Assembly: GCA_020849935.1 (NCBI GenBank) | Contig: JADZFJ010000157.1 | Coordinates: forward strand, 1-7,349 | Length of the DNA stretch: 7,349 nucleotides | Direction of reading: 5' to 3' | DNA from: Crocinitomix sp. | GTDB lineage: Bacteria; Bacteroidota; Bacteroidia; Flavobacteriales_D; Crocinitomicaceae | Shown here: piece after piece, positions 5,363-7,349 of the stretch | Position numbering within the stretch: the stretch's first letter is position 1 | Layout of the letters: each line of letters begins with the position of its first letter | Program-made: the position numbers and the translations under genes | Notes under the pieces: generated by a model | Seen by the model: only the letters and a program-made list of their open reading frames with translations | Told to the model about the DNA's origin: nothing | Databases searched by the model: none

Positions 5363-7084
5363 ATGGCAGCGGGAAGAGAAACACCAAGACAAAAAATGAT
5401 AGGGATGATGTATTTAGTTTTAACTGCATTACTGGCCCTAAACATTACGAAAGAGGTAGTGAATGCATTTGTAACCATCAACGATAAACTGGATGCAAGC
5501 GCGACGATTATCAATAGTAAAATTGAGGATGATTATTTGGCATTTGACATGAAAAAAATATCGATTTTGGCCAAGGGAGGAGATTTGCAACGTTTTACCG
5601 TTTGGAAAACCAAGGCCGACTCCTTGAAAATTGAGACGAAACGTTTGGTTAGTTTTTTACTTTCTGAATGCAACGACATGATTAAAGAAGTGGAAGGTGA
5701 AGACTGGATTGCCGCAAATGGGCGCGACCCAGAAGGGAACATTCTTCAATTGCGCAGTATGAGTGACATTCAGCTAAAAGACAATTACGATGTGCCGACG
5801 CAATTATTTATAGGATCGGACCCCATGAATCCGAATGAGCGGGGTTTGATGTTGCGAAAAAAAATACATGCTTACCGAGATTATGTGACAGGTTTGATGG
5901 GGACGTATACCCAAAAGGATAAGAACTGGGTTTTTAAAGCACCAATGGACGTGGCAAATTTATCGGAAGCGCTAAAAACGGCCAATCCGGAGGATTCATT
6001 GAAAATTAGCCAATTTTATCGGGCATTGACCATTCCAGATGTGTTATTTGATGCTGGTGAGGAGAAAGAATTGCCATGGGTTTCAGCGATTTTTAATCAG
6101 GTGCCATTGGTGGCGGCGGTGGCCATGTTTACTTCATTAAAGGTAGATATAAAAAATGCGGAGTCGATTGCATCGGCGTTTATGCTAGCGAAAATTGAAG
6201 AAAGTATTTATAAAATTAACAAGATTGAACCGATGGTTTCGGCGCGGTCGGCGTATTTAAATACGGGTGATTCTATGCGCTTGAATGTGCTAATTGCGGC
6301 TTATGATACCTTGGAAATGAATGAGATTAGATGGGGAATGGATGCAGATACCTTGCCTGAACGTTGGCGATCAACCACCAAAGGGATTGATTTGAGTGGC
6401 GCCACGCCTGGAATTCATAAGTTGAAAGGGGTGATTGGTATTAAAGAACGGGACAATGTGGTGTGGAAACCTTGGGATTTTGAATATACTGTTGGTGCGC
6501 CTGTGGGGGTGATTTCGCAACCGAATATGCGTTTATTGTACCGAGGTTTTAAAAACGAAATTGAAGCAACGGCTTCTGGTTTTCCGGCTGATAAAGTGAG
6601 CGTGAGTGTGAGCAGTGGGTGCAGATTGGAGCGGAATGGAAGTGGTTGGACTGTTTGGGTGGTAGATGCCTCTATACGCACTGCGACGATCACCGTAAAA
6701 GGTCAAAAGGAAGATGGATCGATTGTCACGGTAGCAAGTAATAATTTTGAGATTCGTCCGATGCCTAAGCCTGAGATTTTTTTAGGGGGAATTGTCTCTG
6801 GTCAAAATCCAAGTTGCAGTGCGGTGAGAAGTCAATCACGAATTTCGTTACGATTTGACTCAAGCGTGCCATTGACAGGGGTTGCTTTTGATATTATAGA
6901 AGGAACTGTGCAAGTGGACGGAATTACGCGAACTGGAAAGATTAATTCAGATGGGTCGCTAAATGCCGATGCTAAAACAATTTTAGCCCAAGCGTGTGGT
7001 AAAAAGGTGACCATTACGTGTGTCTATAAAGATCCATCGAATGTGCGAATGAATGCGGTTCCTTCTATTTTTTATGTGAGGTAA
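5363..7084 (+). CDS. gldM: Second GldM paralog (copy 2), T9SS motor shaft
   Basis: A 573-residue protein aligned end to end with GldM copy 1 (574 residues). The first 36 residues, covering the cytoplasmic lead with Arg9 and the transmembrane helix, match at 29 positions. ECNDMIKEVEG, LFIGSDP, KPWDFEYTVG, PNMRLLYRGFKN and a C-terminal LGGIVSGQNP/SAVRSQ block are retained. Between these blocks the periplasmic part is much more diverged, roughly half identical by eye. The intact membrane part argues for a working partner of GldL, but no second gldL lies nearby; it could use the single GldL as a homodimer or pair with copy 1. The last 90 residues carry cysteines at 485, 545 and 553 that copy 1 lacks at the matching places. 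Five CGG and four CGC arginine codons occur here, against none of either in copy 1. The start is fixed by homology of the first residues. No terminator is evident after the stop. A decayed or non-functional copy is unlikely because the frame and all family blocks are intact. Confidence 0.93.
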   Translation: MAAGRETPRQKMIGMMYLVLTALLALNITKEVVNAFVTINDKLDASATIINSKIEDDYLAFDMKKISILAKGGDLQRFTVWKTKADSLKIETKRLVSFLLSECNDMIKEVEGEDWIAANGRDPEGNILQLRSMSDIQLKDNYDVPTQLFIGSDPMNPNERGLMLRKKIHAYRDYVTGLMGTYTQKDKNWVFKAPMDVANLSEALKTANPEDSLKISQFYRALTIPDVLFDAGEEKELPWVSAIFNQVPLVAAVAMFTSLKVDIKNAESIASAFMLAKIEESIYKINKIEPMVSARSAYLNTGDSMRLNVLIAAYDTLEMNEIRWGMDADTLPERWRSTTKGIDLSGATPGIHKLKGVIGIKERDNVVWKPWDFEYTVGAPVGVISQPNMRLLYRGFKNEIEATASGFPADKVSVSVSSGCRLERNGSGWTVWVVDASIRTATITVKGQKEDGSIVTVASNNFEIRPMPKPEIFLGGIVSGQNPSCSAVRSQSRISLRFDSSVPLTGVAFDIIEGTVQVDGITRTGKINSDGSLNADAKTILAQACGKKVTITCVYKDPSNVRMNAVPSIFYVR

Positions 7085-7168
7085 GGGATTTTCGAAGAGT
7101 TGGGCAATAAAAGGGGGTATTTTTTAGATGGATTTGAATGGATGTAATTATAATTCAGGTTAATCTTG

Positions 7169-7176
7169 TACCTTTG
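7169..7176 (+). promoter_or_regulatory. Candidate Bacteroidota promoter (-7 box TACCTTTG) for the ABC ATPase gene
   Basis: TACCTTTG matches the TAnnTTTG -7 consensus of the Bacteroidota housekeeping sigma factor exactly. A TTA at 7148-7150 lies 18 bases upstream, close to the expected TTG at the -33 position, so that half is weak. Transcription would begin near 7183, giving a leader of only about 14 bases before the ATG at 7197. This indicates that the ATPase gene is transcribed independently of the gld genes. Confidence 0.6.
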
Positions 7177-7196
7177 CGCCTCGAAGTTAAAAAGTA

Positions 7197-7349
7197 ATGG
7201 TTAGAATTGGAGGATTGTCATATCATTTGCCGCAAGGGTTTTTGTACAAGGATATTTCTGTATTCATTGACAGAGGTGATAAAATTGGTTTGACAGGTAA
7301 AAACGGGGTAGGAAAATCAACCTTATTGGGTTTAATTTCGGGGCAAATT
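7197..7349 (+). CDS. ABC-F-type ATP-binding protein, N-terminal part (3' end outside window)
   Basis: The first 51 codons are visible and the frame is open to the window edge. The protein starts MVRIGGLSYHLPQGFLYKDISVFI and reaches a Walker A (P-loop) motif, GKNGVGKST, at about residues 35-43, followed by LLGLISGQ. A nucleotide-binding domain starting directly at the N-terminus without membrane segments, with GKNGxGKS and the wording YKDISVFIDRGDKIGLTG, is typical of soluble ABC-F proteins (translation factors or ribosome-protection ATPases). These have two ATPase domains, the second of which would lie outside the window. A transporter ATPase subunit cannot be excluded from this fragment. A TAA in the same frame at 7188-7190 rules out a longer N-terminus. 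It has its own candidate promoter and no evident functional link to the gld cluster. Confidence 0.8.
   Translation, partial: MVRIGGLSYHLPQGFLYKDISVFIDRGDKIGLTGKNGVGKSTLLGLISGQI

Noticed and set aside
5533..7014. Three short - strand open frames opposite the second gldM
   Set aside because: All lie inside a conserved gene on the opposite strand and carry no family features; explained by the codon use of gldM copy 2.

Overview
The window looks chromosomal, from a member of the Bacteroidota (Flavobacteriales-like). Three things point there: a gldK-gldL-gldM-gldN type IX secretion/gliding motility (T9SS) cluster, which is confined to that phylum; A-rich leaders without clear Shine-Dalgarno motifs; and a TAnnTTTG-type promoter before the last gene. 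The genus cannot be named from the sequence alone; a marine or freshwater flavobacterial relative is a guess.

Layout, all on the + strand. Bases 1-161 are the 3' end of gldK (outer-membrane lipoprotein, FGE-sulfatase fold). Then come gldL (228-1076, inner-membrane motor subunit), gldM (1133-2857, motor subunit spanning the periplasm) and gldN (2883-3887, periplasmic ring protein). A strong intrinsic terminator with a UUCG tetraloop (about 3907-3940) closes this unit. After it lies a second, paralogous pair in reversed order: a second gldN (4044-5048, comparable in position to gldO of Flavobacterium johnsoniae) and a second full-length gldM (5363-7084). The 314-base gap between them (5049-5362) holds two GC-rich hairpins and another intrinsic terminator. 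The window ends in the first 51 codons of an ABC ATPase, probably ABC-F (7197-7349), behind its own candidate promoter.

How the genes work together: in the known system GldL and GldM form a proton-driven rotary motor in the inner membrane. GldM reaches across the periplasm to the GldK/GldN ring under the outer membrane and so powers secretion through the T9SS translocon and, where present, gliding. Here one GldL is accompanied by two GldM and two GldN proteins, giving an M-N-N'-M' arrangement. The second GldM keeps the complete transmembrane/motor segment, including the conserved Arg9, so it could share the single GldL or form mixed motors. The second pair has clearly different codon use (CGG arginine codons: 11 in the pair, none in the first gldM and gldN) and lies beyond a terminator. 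This suggests separate expression and possibly a specialised or conditional version of the periplasmic energy-transmission path. The duplicated gldM-gldN set without a second gldL is the most interesting feature of the window.
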